64,000 nt of DNA from Flavobacteriaceae bacterium MAR_2010_188 (GCA_900104375.1 LT629302.1:3064001-3128000); one strand, 5' to 3'; counted from the first letter of the stretch, positions 1 through 8,600 are shown. The notes: generated from the letters alone by a model not told the origin. Numbers and translations: made by a program.

Positions 1-11
1 ACCTAAACCCT

Positions 12-32
12 AATCCCCAATCCCCAATCCCC
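12..32. repeat. Heptamer tandem repeat (AATCCCC)x3
   Basis: Three consecutive perfect AATCCCC units, followed by CAACAAACAAC-like sequence. It is a variant of the AATCCCT array at 277-318 and shares its seven-base period. Confidence 0.75.
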
Positions 33-135
33 AACAACAAACAACTTAGAATATAGACCGGAGAATAAAAGCCTTAGAAAACAGATTTAAAATCGGTGAT
101 TAGCGAATAAGTCAAAAAAACTATGCACTATATTA

Positions 136-160
136 TTGTCACGCTGAGCTTGTCAAAGTG
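136..160. repeat. Diverged copy of a dispersed Bacteroidota repeat
   Basis: The core GTCACGCTGAGCTTGTC (139-155) followed by AAAGTG resembles the dispersed sequence usually seen as TGTCACGCTGAGCTTGTCGA in many Bacteroidota genomes, with A in place of G near the end. The resemblance is recalled, not searched. Only one copy is visible here. Confidence 0.4.
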
Positions 161-276
161 CAATATCAATTCATTTTGAATGGGCAATTGGGCACACTAC
201 TAGGAATATTGAGAAATATAAAATAGAGTGAATATTAGACGATTGTATCAAGTTATAGTAAATAATCATTTCGTTA

Positions 277-358
277 AATCCCTAATCCCTAATCCCTAAT
301 CCCTAATCCCTAATCCCTAATACCCAACAACCATCAACCAACAACCATCAACCAACAA
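277..358. repeat. Heptamer tandem array (AATCCCT)x6 plus CAACCA-rich repeat
   Basis: Six perfect AATCCCT units occupy 277-318. They are followed by ATACCC and then CAACAACCATCAACC-type sequence that itself repeats with a 14-base period to about 358. The same heptamer recurs at 47368-47395. Confidence 0.9.
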
Positions 359-381
359 AATACCAACTCAAATTATAATCA

Positions 382-389
382 TACCTTTG
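382..389 (+). promoter_or_regulatory. Bacteroidota -7 promoter element upstream of trhO
   Basis: TACCTTTG matches the Bacteroidota -7 consensus TAnnTTTG exactly and lies 31 bases before the trhO start codon. No clear -33 TTG is seen at the usual distance, because the sequence there is CAACC repeat. Confidence 0.5.
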
Positions 390-420
390 CCATAACTTAA
401 ACCTTAAAAATTAGTATAGC

Positions 421-1491
421 ATGCAACTGTACAATACTTTAAGCGCGAAAGAAAGAGCAGATTTAATTGAACAGGCCGGTAAGGATCGCCTAACAATCTC
501 TTTCTACAAATACGCCAAAATCCTAAATACCGAAATCTTTCGAAATCATATGTTCATTGCCTGGGACAGTCTTGAGGTACTTGGTAGAATATACATCGCA
601 AAAGAGGGTATAAACGCCCAACTTTCTTTGCCCGCAGATAAATTCAATGCTTTTAAGCAACATTTAGACAGTGTTTCCTTTTTAGAGAATGTTCGGTTAA
701 ATGTAGCTCTAGAACACGATAATTTTGCTTTCTTAAAATTGAAGGTAAAAGTGCGCGATAAAATCGTGGCGGATGGACTTAATGACGAAACCTTTGATGT
801 AACCGATAGAGGAGTGCACGTCGATGCCGAAATGTTTAATCAACTGATCGAAAACCCCGATACCGTATTGGTCGATATGCGTAACCATTACGAAAGTGAA
901 ATCGGGCGATTTAAAAATGCGATTACCCCAGATGTGGATACTTTTAGGGACTCACTTCCGATAATCGAAGAAGACTTAAAAGAACATAAAGAGGATAAAA
1001 ACTTAGTAATGTATTGTACCGGCGGAATCCGTTGTGAGAAAGCAAGTGCCTATTACAAGCATAAAGGTTTTAAAAATGTGTTTCAGCTAGACGGAGGCAT
1101 TATAAACTACGTTAGGCAGGTCAACGAGAAGGGTTTAGAAAACAAGTTTATTGGTAAAAACTTTGTCTTTGACGAAAGACGTTCAGAACGTATTACCGAA
1201 GACGTAATTGCTCATTGTCATCAATGCGGAAAACCTGCAGATTTGCACGTTAACTGTGCTAATGAAGCCTGTCATTTGCTTTTTATTCAGTGTGAAGATT
1301 GTAAAAATTCAATGGAGGGCTGTTGTTCTACAAACTGTATGGAAGTACACAGATTGCCCTACGCCGAACAAAAAGCTCTTCGCAAAGGTCAAGGCAACAG
1401 CAACGATATCTTTAAAAAAGGGCGAGCCGAACATTTACCCTATAAGAAAGATTTGCGAAATATCTTTGATGTTTTAAAGCCGAATGCTTAA
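421..1491 (+). CDS. trhO: tRNA uridine(34) hydroxylase TrhO (rhodanese-related)
   Basis: This 356-aa cytoplasmic protein belongs to the YceA/UPF0176 family, which oxygen-dependently hydroxylates U34 of tRNAs as the first step towards 5-(carboxy)methoxyuridine. The N-terminal ~110 residues form the family-specific domain, with the sequence YIAKEGINAQ. A rhodanese domain follows, with active-site loop CTGGIRCEKAS and the key Cys at residue 199. The C-terminal part carries a Cys-rich cluster (HCHQCGK, CEDCKNS, CCSTNC) that may bind metal. Length is normal for the longer version of the family. The stop overlaps the next start by one base (taATG), so the following radical SAM gene is probably translationally coupled. 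Confidence 0.93.
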   Translation: MQLYNTLSAKERADLIEQAGKDRLTISFYKYAKILNTEIFRNHMFIAWDSLEVLGRIYIAKEGINAQLSLPADKFNAFKQHLDSVSFLENVRLNVALEHDNFAFLKLKVKVRDKIVADGLNDETFDVTDRGVHVDAEMFNQLIENPDTVLVDMRNHYESEIGRFKNAITPDVDTFRDSLPIIEEDLKEHKEDKNLVMYCTGGIRCEKASAYYKHKGFKNVFQLDGGIINYVRQVNEKGLENKFIGKNFVFDERRSERITEDVIAHCHQCGKPADLHVNCANEACHLLFIQCEDCKNSMEGCCSTNCMEVHRLPYAEQKALRKGQGNSNDIFKKGRAEHLPYKKDLRNIFDVLKPNA

Positions 1492-2495
1492 TGAATATTT
1501 ATAAACTCATAAGTCTTAACCGAATTATTACAAATCATCGGATAAAATTTTTTGGGATTTATTTATTGCATAAGTTGAATAAGCGCTACTTAGCAGTTAA
1601 CATTGATCCTGTTCTTGCCTGCAACCTCAGATGTAAAATGTGCTATTTTACAGATGAAGATTACGTGAAAAATAATAAAGGACAGTTTCTTTTGAAAGAC
1701 CTAAAATTGGTGGCCGACCGGATATTTGACCGCGCCCTAAAACTACAGATTGGTTGTGGTACCGAGCCTACTTTATACAAAAACTTACCAGAATTGGTGC
1801 GGTTGGGAAAAGCGCATCATGTGCCATACATATCCTTGACCACCAACGCCAACTTACTTAACCACGATAAGATTGAAGAGCTTTTAGATGCAGGTCTTAA
1901 TGAGTTTACCATTTCCTTGCACGGTGTAACTAAAGATAGTTACGAAGGCTTTATGCAGAACGCGAGTTATGAAAAGTTTATGGACGTTTTTCAAATTTTG
2001 AAAAGATTAAAGAAGGAAAGAGAATTCAAGGTTAGGATTAATTACACTTTCAACAAGGATAATTTTTATGAGCTTTCTACCTTCTTCGAGCATTTTGATG
2101 GCGACAGCTTTGATATCCTTCAAATTAGACCAATCCAAAATTTAGGGAATACGGATTATCAAGATTTTGATATTACAAGTTTAATCGATGATTACCCAAA
2201 ACTCATTTCTAACATAAGGAAAGAATGTAGAAAATTCGGCATTACGCTTATGGTGCCAAATAAGCTTGAAACACTGAAACAAACCAATAAATCGAGCTAT
2301 ATTTTTGATTATACCTTCTGCTATATTTCTCCTAATAAATTCTGGAAAGACGGTTTTGATTGGAGAAACGAAACCTTCAACCAATTTTCTGAAAGAATTA
2401 ATTGGAGCCATTCGCTTCTTAAGAATGTTTTTAAATCCAACGAGCAAATGAGTTCTACTTCAAAAAGGCTTAATTACGAGATTGAATTCAATTAA
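1491..2495 (+). CDS. Radical SAM protein of unknown substrate
   Basis: The 334-aa product has the radical SAM cluster motif CNLRCKMC (Cys 44, 48 and 51) near the N-terminus, after an amphipathic leader. The next blocks (QIGCGTEPTLY, SLTTNANLL, FTISLHG) fit the beta strands of a SAM-binding TIM barrel. No second Cys-rich SPASM cluster is seen; only scattered Cys residues occur around CYISPNKFW. Family members include peptide, nucleic acid and cofactor modifying enzymes, so the substrate is open. The one-base overlap with trhO makes co-translation likely and hints at, but does not prove, a role in tRNA modification. Confidence 0.8.
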   Translation: MNIYKLISLNRIITNHRIKFFGIYLLHKLNKRYLAVNIDPVLACNLRCKMCYFTDEDYVKNNKGQFLLKDLKLVADRIFDRALKLQIGCGTEPTLYKNLPELVRLGKAHHVPYISLTTNANLLNHDKIEELLDAGLNEFTISLHGVTKDSYEGFMQNASYEKFMDVFQILKRLKKEREFKVRINYTFNKDNFYELSTFFEHFDGDSFDILQIRPIQNLGNTDYQDFDITSLIDDYPKLISNIRKECRKFGITLMVPNKLETLKQTNKSSYIFDYTFCYISPNKFWKDGFDWRNETFNQFSERINWSHSLLKNVFKSNEQMSSTSKRLNYEIEFN

Positions 2496-2600
2496 CTCCA
2501 AGAATTCTTCTATAAATAATATTATCTTTACATTTCAGAAAAACAAATATTAATCTTTATTCGTTAATTTATTTGGTTAACGGATTTTATATATAAACAT

Positions 2601-3773
2601 ATGGGTTGTAACAGTTGTTCAACCGGGAAGGACGGGCAGCCTCGAGGTTGTAAGAATAATGGAACGTGTGGAACAGATAGCTGTAATAAATTAACCGTTT
2701 TTGATTGGCTTTCTAATATGTCTTTGCCAGAAGGACAAGAACCATTCAAGGCTGTTGAGGTTCGATTTAAGAACGGCAGAAAACTATACTTTTTAAATAG
2801 CGAAAATTTATCCTTGAGTATTGGCGATATCGTAGCTACACAAGCACAGTCGGGCCATGATATCGGTATGGTAACTCTTACCGGCGAATTGGTTCGTATA
2901 CAGATGAAACGCAAAGGCGTAAATATCAATGACCCTGAAGAGGTAGCGAAAATCTATCGAAAGGCATCCCAAAAAGACATCGACGTTTGGTGTAAGGTTC
3001 GCGATAGGGAAGACCCTATGAAGGTGAAGGCAAGACAATTTGCCATTGACCTTAATTTAAGGATGAAAATCTCTGATATAGAATTTCAGGGAGATGGGAG
3101 CAAGGCTACCTTTTACTACACCGCTGAAGAAAGAGTAGATTTTAGAGAACTTATAAAACTTTTTGCGAGGGAATTTAGAACTAGGATAGAGATGAAGCAA
3201 GTCGGCTTTAGACAAGAAGCTGCTCGACTTGGTGGTATTGGTTCTTGCGGACGCGAGCTGTGTTGCTCAACTTGGCTTACCGATTTTAGGTCGGTTAGCA
3301 CTTCTGCAGCAAGATACCAACAACTTTCTTTGAATCCTTTAAAATTGGCTGGTCAGTGCGGCAAACTTAAATGTTGCCTAAACTATGAACTAGATGCTTA
3401 TTTGGATGCGTTAAAGGCATTTCCTAAGACAGAGATTAAACTTTATACCGATAAGGGAACCGCCGTTTGCCAAAAAACGGATATTTTTGGCGGTTTTATG
3501 TGGTATGCTTATGAAGGTGAATGGATGAATTGGCATAAATTAACCACTACTCAGGCCAATGAAATAATCAATAAGAATAAGAAGAAGGAAAAAGTTGCGA
3601 GTTTAGAAGAATATGCAATAGAACTTATAGCTGAGACTAAATCGGAATTCGAAAATGTGGTTGGCCAAGATAGTTTGACCCGATTCGACACTCCTAAATC
3701 TAGTGGTAACCGCAGGAAGAAAACAAACAGAAAGAAAAGGAACAATAAGCCTAATAGGGATGTTAAAAAATAA
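2601..3773 (+). CDS. ricT: PSP1 domain protein, RicT-like
   Basis: This 390-aa protein has the PSP1 C-terminal domain typical of RicT (YaaT), seen in RQVGF-like and GGIGSCGRELCCSTW segments and in CGKLKCCLNYE around residues 200-280. In Bacillus, RicT works with RicA and RicF in RNA maturation and phosphorelay control. The Bacteroidota version carries an extra Cys-rich N-terminus (MGCNSCSTG, CGTDSC) and a Lys/Arg/Asn-rich tail, both visible here. Its last 14 bases overlap the gldH start, so the two genes are very likely expressed together. The gene symbol is by homology. The function in flavobacteria is not established. Confidence 0.85.
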   Translation: MGCNSCSTGKDGQPRGCKNNGTCGTDSCNKLTVFDWLSNMSLPEGQEPFKAVEVRFKNGRKLYFLNSENLSLSIGDIVATQAQSGHDIGMVTLTGELVRIQMKRKGVNINDPEEVAKIYRKASQKDIDVWCKVRDREDPMKVKARQFAIDLNLRMKISDIEFQGDGSKATFYYTAEERVDFRELIKLFAREFRTRIEMKQVGFRQEAARLGGIGSCGRELCCSTWLTDFRSVSTSAARYQQLSLNPLKLAGQCGKLKCCLNYELDAYLDALKAFPKTEIKLYTDKGTAVCQKTDIFGGFMWYAYEGEWMNWHKLTTTQANEIINKNKKKEKVASLEEYAIELIAETKSEFENVVGQDSLTRFDTPKSSGNRRKKTNRKKRNNKPNRDVKK

Positions 3774-4257
3774 TCACTATATTTTTTCCTATGTAATTAT
3801 TGTGTTTTTTTGTTCATGTGATTCAAAACAGATATTCGATGAGTACCAATCCTTGCCAACTAAATGGAACAAGGATTCTATCATAAATTTTAATATAACA
3901 GCTCCAGATTCTACCAAATCCTATAATTTGTTCGTTAACTTAAGAAACAACAAAGACTACAAATACAGCAATTTACAGTTAATTGTTGCGTTAGAATATC
4001 CAAATGGCAAAACCGAAAAGGATACTTTAGAGTATGCGATGGCCAAGCCAAACGGAGAATTTTTAGGTGAAGGTTTTACCGATGTCAAAGAGAATAAACT
4101 TTGGTATAAGGGATACGATTCTGATTTTAAGTTTACCGAAATCGGTAATTATAAAGTTAGTGTACAGCAGGCCATGAGAGAAAATGGCCAAGTAGAAGGA
4201 ATCGAAAACTTGGATGGAATAATGGCTGTTGGTTTTAGGATTGAAAATTCAAACTGA
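3760..4257 (+). CDS. gldH: Gliding motility lipoprotein GldH
   Basis: The 165-aa product begins with a lipoprotein signal peptide ending in a Cys-containing box (VFFCSC), followed by GldH-type sequence including LPTKWNKDSI and NLFVNLRNN. GldH is one of the lipoproteins required for gliding and T9SS function in Flavobacterium, though its exact role is unclear. I chose ATG 3760, inside the end of ricT, rather than an upstream start at 3703: the upstream residues are basic and lie before the signal peptide. The PBP1A gene follows after 5 bases, so ricT-gldH-PBP1A appears to be one operon linking envelope and motility functions. Confidence 0.88.
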   Translation: MLKNNHYIFSYVIIVFFCSCDSKQIFDEYQSLPTKWNKDSIINFNITAPDSTKSYNLFVNLRNNKDYKYSNLQLIVALEYPNGKTEKDTLEYAMAKPNGEFLGEGFTDVKENKLWYKGYDSDFKFTEIGNYKVSVQQAMRENGQVEGIENLDGIMAVGFRIENSN

Positions 4258-4262
4258 TTAGT

Positions 4263-6587
4263 ATGGCAAAAAAAACAGTTCAGAAAAAGAAATCTACTAA
4301 CGATTTCGGTAAGTATATAAGAGGATTCTGGATTCTCTTTTTAGTAGGTGTCGTTTCCTTGGTGATACTATTTCAATTCGCAGCTTGGGGAGTTTTTGGA
4401 AGTTTGCCCAGTATTGAAGACGTTACCAATCCAAAAACAAATTTAGCGTCACAGATAATTTCTTCAGACTCTAAGCTTATCGCAAAATTTTATTTTAACG
4501 ATAATAGAACCCCGGTAAAATACGACGAACTTTCAAAGAACTTGGTAGATGCATTGGTAGCAACCGAAGATATTCGGTTTTTTGAACATTCTGGTATAGA
4601 CGCACGTGGTACGTTACGAGCCCTTGCTTTTTTAGGAAGTCGAGGAGGAGCAAGTACAATTACGCAACAGTTGGCTAGACAACTCTTTGTAGGTGTTCGT
4701 TCCCAAAATATATTCGAAGCGATTACCCAAAAGACAAAGGAGTGGGTTATTGCAACTCGACTAGAAAGACAATATACAAAGGAAGAGATTATTACTATGT
4801 ATTTCAACATTTATGACTGGGGAAATAACGCCGATGGAATAAAGTCTGCTTCAAAAATCTATTTTGGTAAGGAACCGAAAGACCTCGATGTAAAAGAGTC
4901 TGCGATGCTGGTTGGGATGTTTGTGAATTCATCTTTTTACAATCCACGAAGAAACCCAGTAGGAACGAGGAATCGAAGAAATGTCGTGCTTGCCCAAATG
5001 GAAAAATACGACTTCATTTCAGAAAAAGAACAGGATTCTTTAGAAGGTACTGAGTTGGATATTAACTATAATCCCGAATCCCATAGAGAAGGTTTGGCAA
5101 CCTATTTTAGGATGTATCTAAAAGGATTCATGGATAAATGGATTGAAGAAAATCCAAAGCCAGATGGTTCAAAATATAACTTGTATAATTCAGGTTTAAA
5201 GATTTATACCGCCTTAGATTCTAGAATGCAGCAATATGCTGAGGATGCAGTAAGAAGGCACATGCCAAGACTGCAGGCAGAATTTGATCATCAAAATACT
5301 CCAGACAGAAATCCTACTGCCCCATTTTTAGATTTAGAGCCAGAAGATATAGACAGAGTTATGGCGGCAGGGATGCGACAGTCTGAGCGCTGGAGACATA
5401 TGAAATACGATTTAAAAATCGATGAGGATAAAATCATAAAATCCTTTGATGTTCCCGTGCCGATGTCCATTTTTTCATGGAAAGGTGAAATAGATACCAT
5501 CATGAAACCGATGGATTCTATGCGATATTATAAGCAATTTTTGCATCCAGGTATGATGTCAATGGAACCACAAACAGGTCTTGTAAAAGCTTGGGTTGGC
5601 GGAATGGATTATAGACATTTTCAATATGATCACGTAGAAAAAGGTAAACGCCAAGTAGGTTCTACATTTAAGCCTTTTGTATATGCAACCGCCATTGATC
5701 AGTTGCATCTTTCACCTTGCGATACTCTTCCTAGACAACAAATAACGATTGAAGCTGGCCGATTTGGAAATCCAGAACCTTGGACCGCAAGGAATGCAGA
5801 TGGCAATTACAACGGTTTCCTAACCTTAAAGAGTGCATTGGCAAACTCGGTCAATACTATAACCGCTAGATTGATGGACAAAGTTGGCCCACAACCTGTG
5901 GCAGATATGGCTCACAATCTTGGTATAGAATCTAAAATACAAGCAGTTCCGGCGATTGCGTTAGGGACGCCAGACCTTAGCGTTTACGAAATGGTTGCGG
6001 CTTACAGCACCTTTGCCAATAAAGGTGTGTATAACAAACCGGTACTTGTTACAAGAATCGAAGATAAGAATGGAACGGTTCTCTTTCAATTTAAACCAGA
6101 ATCGCGTGATGTATTAAGCGAAGAAGTTGCATATGTAACCGTAAGTTTAATGGAAGGCGTTGTGCAGTCTGGTTCTGGTGGAAGACTAAGACACACCTAT
6201 GGCGGCACCCAAGCGGTTTATAAAGAAATTATAACTGGTTATCCATATGAATTAGACAACCCTATTGCCGGTAAAACGGGGACCACTCAAAACCAGAGTG
6301 ATGGTTGGTTTATGGGGATGGTTCCAAATCTGGTTACTGGAGTTTGGGTTGGTGCAGAGGATCGAGCGGCGCATTTTGGCTCCCTGCTTTATGGTCAAGG
6401 CGCATCAATGGCACTGCCAATTTGGGCATTGTATATGAAGGCGTGTTACGCAGATTCAACCCTGACTGTCTCAAAACAACCGTTTGATGTTCCGGCAAAT
6501 CTTTCCATAAAAGTAAATTGTGCTGATTTTGGAAAAGATCAAGCGAGAGATGAAGGTGAAGATTTAGAGGATGTGTTGGATTTTTAA
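4263..6587 (+). CDS. mrcA: Bifunctional penicillin-binding protein 1A
   Basis: A class A PBP of 774 aa that polymerises and cross-links peptidoglycan. It has a single N-terminal transmembrane helix (about residues 18-42), then the glycosyltransferase 51 domain with EDIRFFEHSGID (catalytic Glu near residue 102) and STITQQLARQLF. The transpeptidase domain carries the SxxK motif STFK (Ser near 467), SVN (in ANSVNT) and KTGT (Lys near 671). All catalytic motifs are intact. It follows gldH by 5 bases and ends at a strong intrinsic terminator. The short acidic tail (GEDLEDVLDF) is unremarkable. Confidence 0.95.
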   Translation: MAKKTVQKKKSTNDFGKYIRGFWILFLVGVVSLVILFQFAAWGVFGSLPSIEDVTNPKTNLASQIISSDSKLIAKFYFNDNRTPVKYDELSKNLVDALVATEDIRFFEHSGIDARGTLRALAFLGSRGGASTITQQLARQLFVGVRSQNIFEAITQKTKEWVIATRLERQYTKEEIITMYFNIYDWGNNADGIKSASKIYFGKEPKDLDVKESAMLVGMFVNSSFYNPRRNPVGTRNRRNVVLAQMEKYDFISEKEQDSLEGTELDINYNPESHREGLATYFRMYLKGFMDKWIEENPKPDGSKYNLYNSGLKIYTALDSRMQQYAEDAVRRHMPRLQAEFDHQNTPDRNPTAPFLDLEPEDIDRVMAAGMRQSERWRHMKYDLKIDEDKIIKSFDVPVPMSIFSWKGEIDTIMKPMDSMRYYKQFLHPGMMSMEPQTGLVKAWVGGMDYRHFQYDHVEKGKRQVGSTFKPFVYATAIDQLHLSPCDTLPRQQITIEAGRFGNPEPWTARNADGNYNGFLTLKSALANSVNTITARLMDKVGPQPVADMAHNLGIESKIQAVPAIALGTPDLSVYEMVAAYSTFANKGVYNKPVLVTRIEDKNGTVLFQFKPESRDVLSEEVAYVTVSLMEGVVQSGSGGRLRHTYGGTQAVYKEIITGYPYELDNPIAGKTGTTQNQSDGWFMGMVPNLVTGVWVGAEDRAAHFGSLLYGQGASMALPIWALYMKACYADSTLTVSKQPFDVPANLSIKVNCADFGKDQARDEGEDLEDVLDF

Positions 6588-6618
6588 ATAGGCTTAAACT
6601 AATTTTATAACATATACC

Positions 6619-6654
6619 GCCAATCTAATGTTGAATCAATTAGGTTGGCTTTTT
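6619..6654 (+). terminator. Intrinsic terminator after the PBP1A gene
   Basis: GCCAATCTAAT (6619-6629) pairs with ATTAGGTTGGC (6639-6649), giving an 11-bp stem with one G-T pair and a 9-base loop, followed directly by five T. It closes the ricT-gldH-mrcA transcription unit. Confidence 0.88.
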
Positions 6655-6689
6655 AATTTTGTATTTTACAGAAACAAAACAAAAGATAA

Positions 6690-7391
6690 ATGATCAGCAA
6701 AAAAGTTGAAAATGTAGACGTCGCATTAAGAGGTGTCGCAGATGGTATGACCTTTATGTTAGGCGGGTTTGGATTGAGCGGCATCCCGGAAAATTCCATT
6801 GCCAAGCTGGTGGAGTTAAATATCAAGGATTTGACCTGTATTTCTAATAATGCGGGAGTCGACGATTTTGGTCTTGGCCTTTTACTCCATAAAAAACAGA
6901 TTAAGAAAATGGTTTCTTCTTACGTTGGAGAAAATGCGGAGTTCGAAAGACAGATGTTGAGTGGAGAATTAGATGTTGAGTTGATTCCACAAGGAACTTT
7001 AGCAGAACGTTGTAGAGCGGCGCAAGCGGGTTTTCCAGCATTTTACACGCCCGCAGGTTTCGGAACCGAAGTTGCTGAAGGCAAAGAAACCAGGGAGTTT
7101 GATGGTAAAATGTATGTTTTAGAACATGCTTTTGAAGCTGACTTTGCGTTTGTAAAAGCATGGAAGGGAGATGAAGCTGGCAACTTAATCTTCAAAGGAA
7201 CCGCAAGGAATTTCAACTCAAATATGTGCGGTGCGGCAAAAATTACCGTTGCCGAAGTTGAAGAACTTCTGCCCGTGGGAACTCTAGACCCTAATCAAAT
7301 TCATATTCCAGGTATTTTTGTGCAAAGAATTTTTCAAGGTGAAAAATACGAGAAACGCATCGAACAGAGAACGGTTAGGAAGAGGAATTAA
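6690..7391 (+). CDS. scoA: 3-oxoacid CoA-transferase subunit A
   Basis: This 233-aa protein is the alpha subunit of a succinyl-CoA:3-ketoacid CoA transferase, which activates acetoacetate using succinyl-CoA. Family features are [16 protein letters not shown] near the start, [12 protein letters not shown], and [14 protein letters not shown]. The catalytic Glu lies in the partner subunit ScoB (7559-8215). The two genes are on the same strand but are separated by about 167 bases packed with short tandem repeats, where such pairs are usually adjacent or overlapping. The start codon follows the PBP1A terminator by 35 bases. Confidence 0.92.
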   Translation: MISKKVENVDVALRGVADGMTFMLGGFGLSGIPENSIAKLVELNIKDLTCISNNAGVDDFGLGLLLHKKQIKKMVSSYVGENAEFERQMLSGELDVELIPQGTLAERCRAAQAGFPAFYTPAGFGTEVAEGKETREFDGKMYVLEHAFEADFAFVKAWKGDEAGNLIFKGTARNFNSNMCGAAKITVAEVEELLPVGTLDPNQIHIPGIFVQRIFQGEKYEKRIEQRTVRKRN

Positions 7392-7411
7392 TGGGTGAAA
7401 AGTTTTAAGGA

Positions 7412-7548
7412 TTCAAAGTCTCAAAGTCTCAAAGTCTCAAAGTTTCAAAGCCGCAAGATTGTAAAAACCAAAAACCAAAAACCAAAAACCAAAAACCAAA
7501 AACCAAAAACCAAAAACCGACAACCAACAACCAACAACCAACAACCAA
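7412..7548. repeat. Three stacked short tandem repeats between scoA and scoB
   Basis: Three arrays lie side by side. At 7412-7450 there are about five octamers of the CTCAAAGT type, slightly degenerate. At 7463-7518 there are eight perfect AAAAACC heptamers. At 7521-7548 there are four perfect CAACCAA heptamers followed by a partial unit. No open reading frame spans them. They fill nearly all of the scoA-scoB gap. Confidence 0.92.
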
Positions 7549-7558
7549 CAACTCAAAT

Positions 7559-8215
7559 ATGTTAGGAAAAGAACAAATAGCTAAAAGAATTGCTAAGGAA
7601 GTAAAAGATGGCTACTACGTAAATCTGGGTATAGGTATCCCTACACTCGTGGCAAATTATGTGAGGGATGACATTGAAGTTGAATTTCAAAGTGAGAACG
7701 GCGTATTAGGGATGGGGCCTTTTCCGTTTGAAGGCGAAGAAGACGCAGATATAATTAATGCTGGTAAGCAGACAATAACAACATTGCCGGGAGCGAGCTT
7801 TTTCGACTCTGCAATGAGCTTTTCTATGATAAGAGGCAAACATGTAGACTTAACTATATTGGGAGCCATGGAAGTGGCAGAAAATGGAGATATCGCCAAC
7901 TGGAAAATTCCGGGAAAGATGGTCAAAGGTATGGGTGGAGCGATGGACCTTGTAGCAAGCGCTGAAAATATTATTGTAGCGATGATGCACACCAACCGAG
8001 AGGGAGAATCTAAATTATTAAAAAAATGTAGCCTACCCTTGACTGGGGTTGGTTGTGTTAAAAAGATAGTTACGAATCTGGCGGTTTTAGAAGTTGTAGA
8101 GAATGGTTTTAGATTATTAGAACGGGCGCCAGGTGTTTCTGTTCAAGATATAAAAGATGCCACTGAAGGTAATTTAATAGTGGACTCAGAGAATATTCCC
8201 GAAATGGATGTCTAG
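7559..8215 (+). CDS. scoB: 3-oxoacid CoA-transferase subunit B
   Basis: The 218-aa beta subunit of the CoA transferase. The catalytic glutamate is expected in SENGVLGMGPFP, the E-N-G-x-x-G-x-G-P signature of the family, near residue 44. Other family blocks are VNLGIGIPTLV near the N-terminus and GKMVKGMGGAMDLV around residue 120. It pairs with ScoA to move CoA between succinyl-CoA and a 3-oxoacid, part of ketone-body, branched-chain or fatty-acid metabolism. The start ATG is preceded only by CAACCA repeats, with no Shine-Dalgarno-like sequence, which is common in flavobacteria. Confidence 0.92.
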   Translation: MLGKEQIAKRIAKEVKDGYYVNLGIGIPTLVANYVRDDIEVEFQSENGVLGMGPFPFEGEEDADIINAGKQTITTLPGASFFDSAMSFSMIRGKHVDLTILGAMEVAENGDIANWKIPGKMVKGMGGAMDLVASAENIIVAMMHTNREGESKLLKKCSLPLTGVGCVKKIVTNLAVLEVVENGFRLLERAPGVSVQDIKDATEGNLIVDSENIPEMDV

Positions 8216-8239
8216 ATATTAAAGAATAATAGAATTTTT

Positions 8240-8266
8240 AAGCCATCAATCGATGGCTTTTTTTAT
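8240..8266 (+). terminator. Intrinsic terminator after scoB
   Basis: AAGCCATC (8240-8247) pairs with GATGGCTT (8252-8259) around the loop AATC and runs into a T-rich tail. It ends the CoA-transferase unit. Confidence 0.85.
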
Positions 8267-8600
8267 TTATAAGGTTACCATGAACATTGTTAAATTCCTA
8301 CAAAAATTGTCTTAAAACCTGTTAAATGTTAAAATAACATGTATTTAATCGAATAAATATGATTTTTAGCTGATATAATTAAAAATAGATTGCATATTAG
8401 CAGTCCCAAACAACAACTAAATTATTAACCAAATCTATCATAAACCTAAATTATGATTTGCCCCAAATCTATCATCATTTAACTTATGAATGTAGCCCCA
8501 AATCTACCAAAACCTACTTATTTAAAAACTCAAGTTTTTAAGAGTTTTCATAACAATTTGAAATTAGTTAGAAGTATCTTATTGTTAACCAAAAAAATAT
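8267..8600. other. AT-rich gap between convergent genes, with a degenerate repeat
   Basis: No supported gene lies in this gap between the convergent scoB and ABC ATPase genes. It holds three spaced copies of a 12-base motif (8429-8509) and an AT-rich hairpin (AAAACTC 8525-8531 with GAGTTTT 8542-8548). A 41-codon reading frame at 8486-8611 (+) begins within the last repeat interval and runs into the end of the opposing gene; I do not call it as a gene. Confidence 0.6.
8429..8509. repeat. Three spaced direct repeats CCAAATCTAYCA
   Basis: CCAAATCTATCA occurs at 8429-8440 and 8463-8474, and CCAAATCTACCA at 8498-8509. The copies are 34 and 35 bases apart, and the last two are preceded by GCC. The spacers are AT-rich and not conserved. 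The regular spacing suggests a degenerate tandem repeat or a set of binding sites. Confidence 0.6.

Larger units (their letters stand above)
1..420. other. Non-coding leader region upstream of trhO
   Basis: No convincing gene is seen in the first 420 bases. The stretch holds three AATCCCC units (12-32), a diverged copy of a widespread dispersed repeat (136-160), a heptamer array followed by CAACC-rich units (277-358), and a -7 promoter element (382-389) just ahead of trhO. The rest is AT-rich and unremarkable. Confidence 0.7.

Noticed and set aside
277-318. Telomere-like interpretation of the CCCTAAT repeats
   Set aside because: The sequence resembles a eukaryotic telomere heptamer, but it is an internal intergenic array of only six units, and the genes around it are bacterial housekeeping genes.
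277-358. Possible CRISPR array at the AATCCCT and CAACC repeats
   Set aside because: Units are 7 bases with no spacers and no cas genes are present; these are simple tandem repeats. The same holds for the arrays at 7412, 35485 and 47368.
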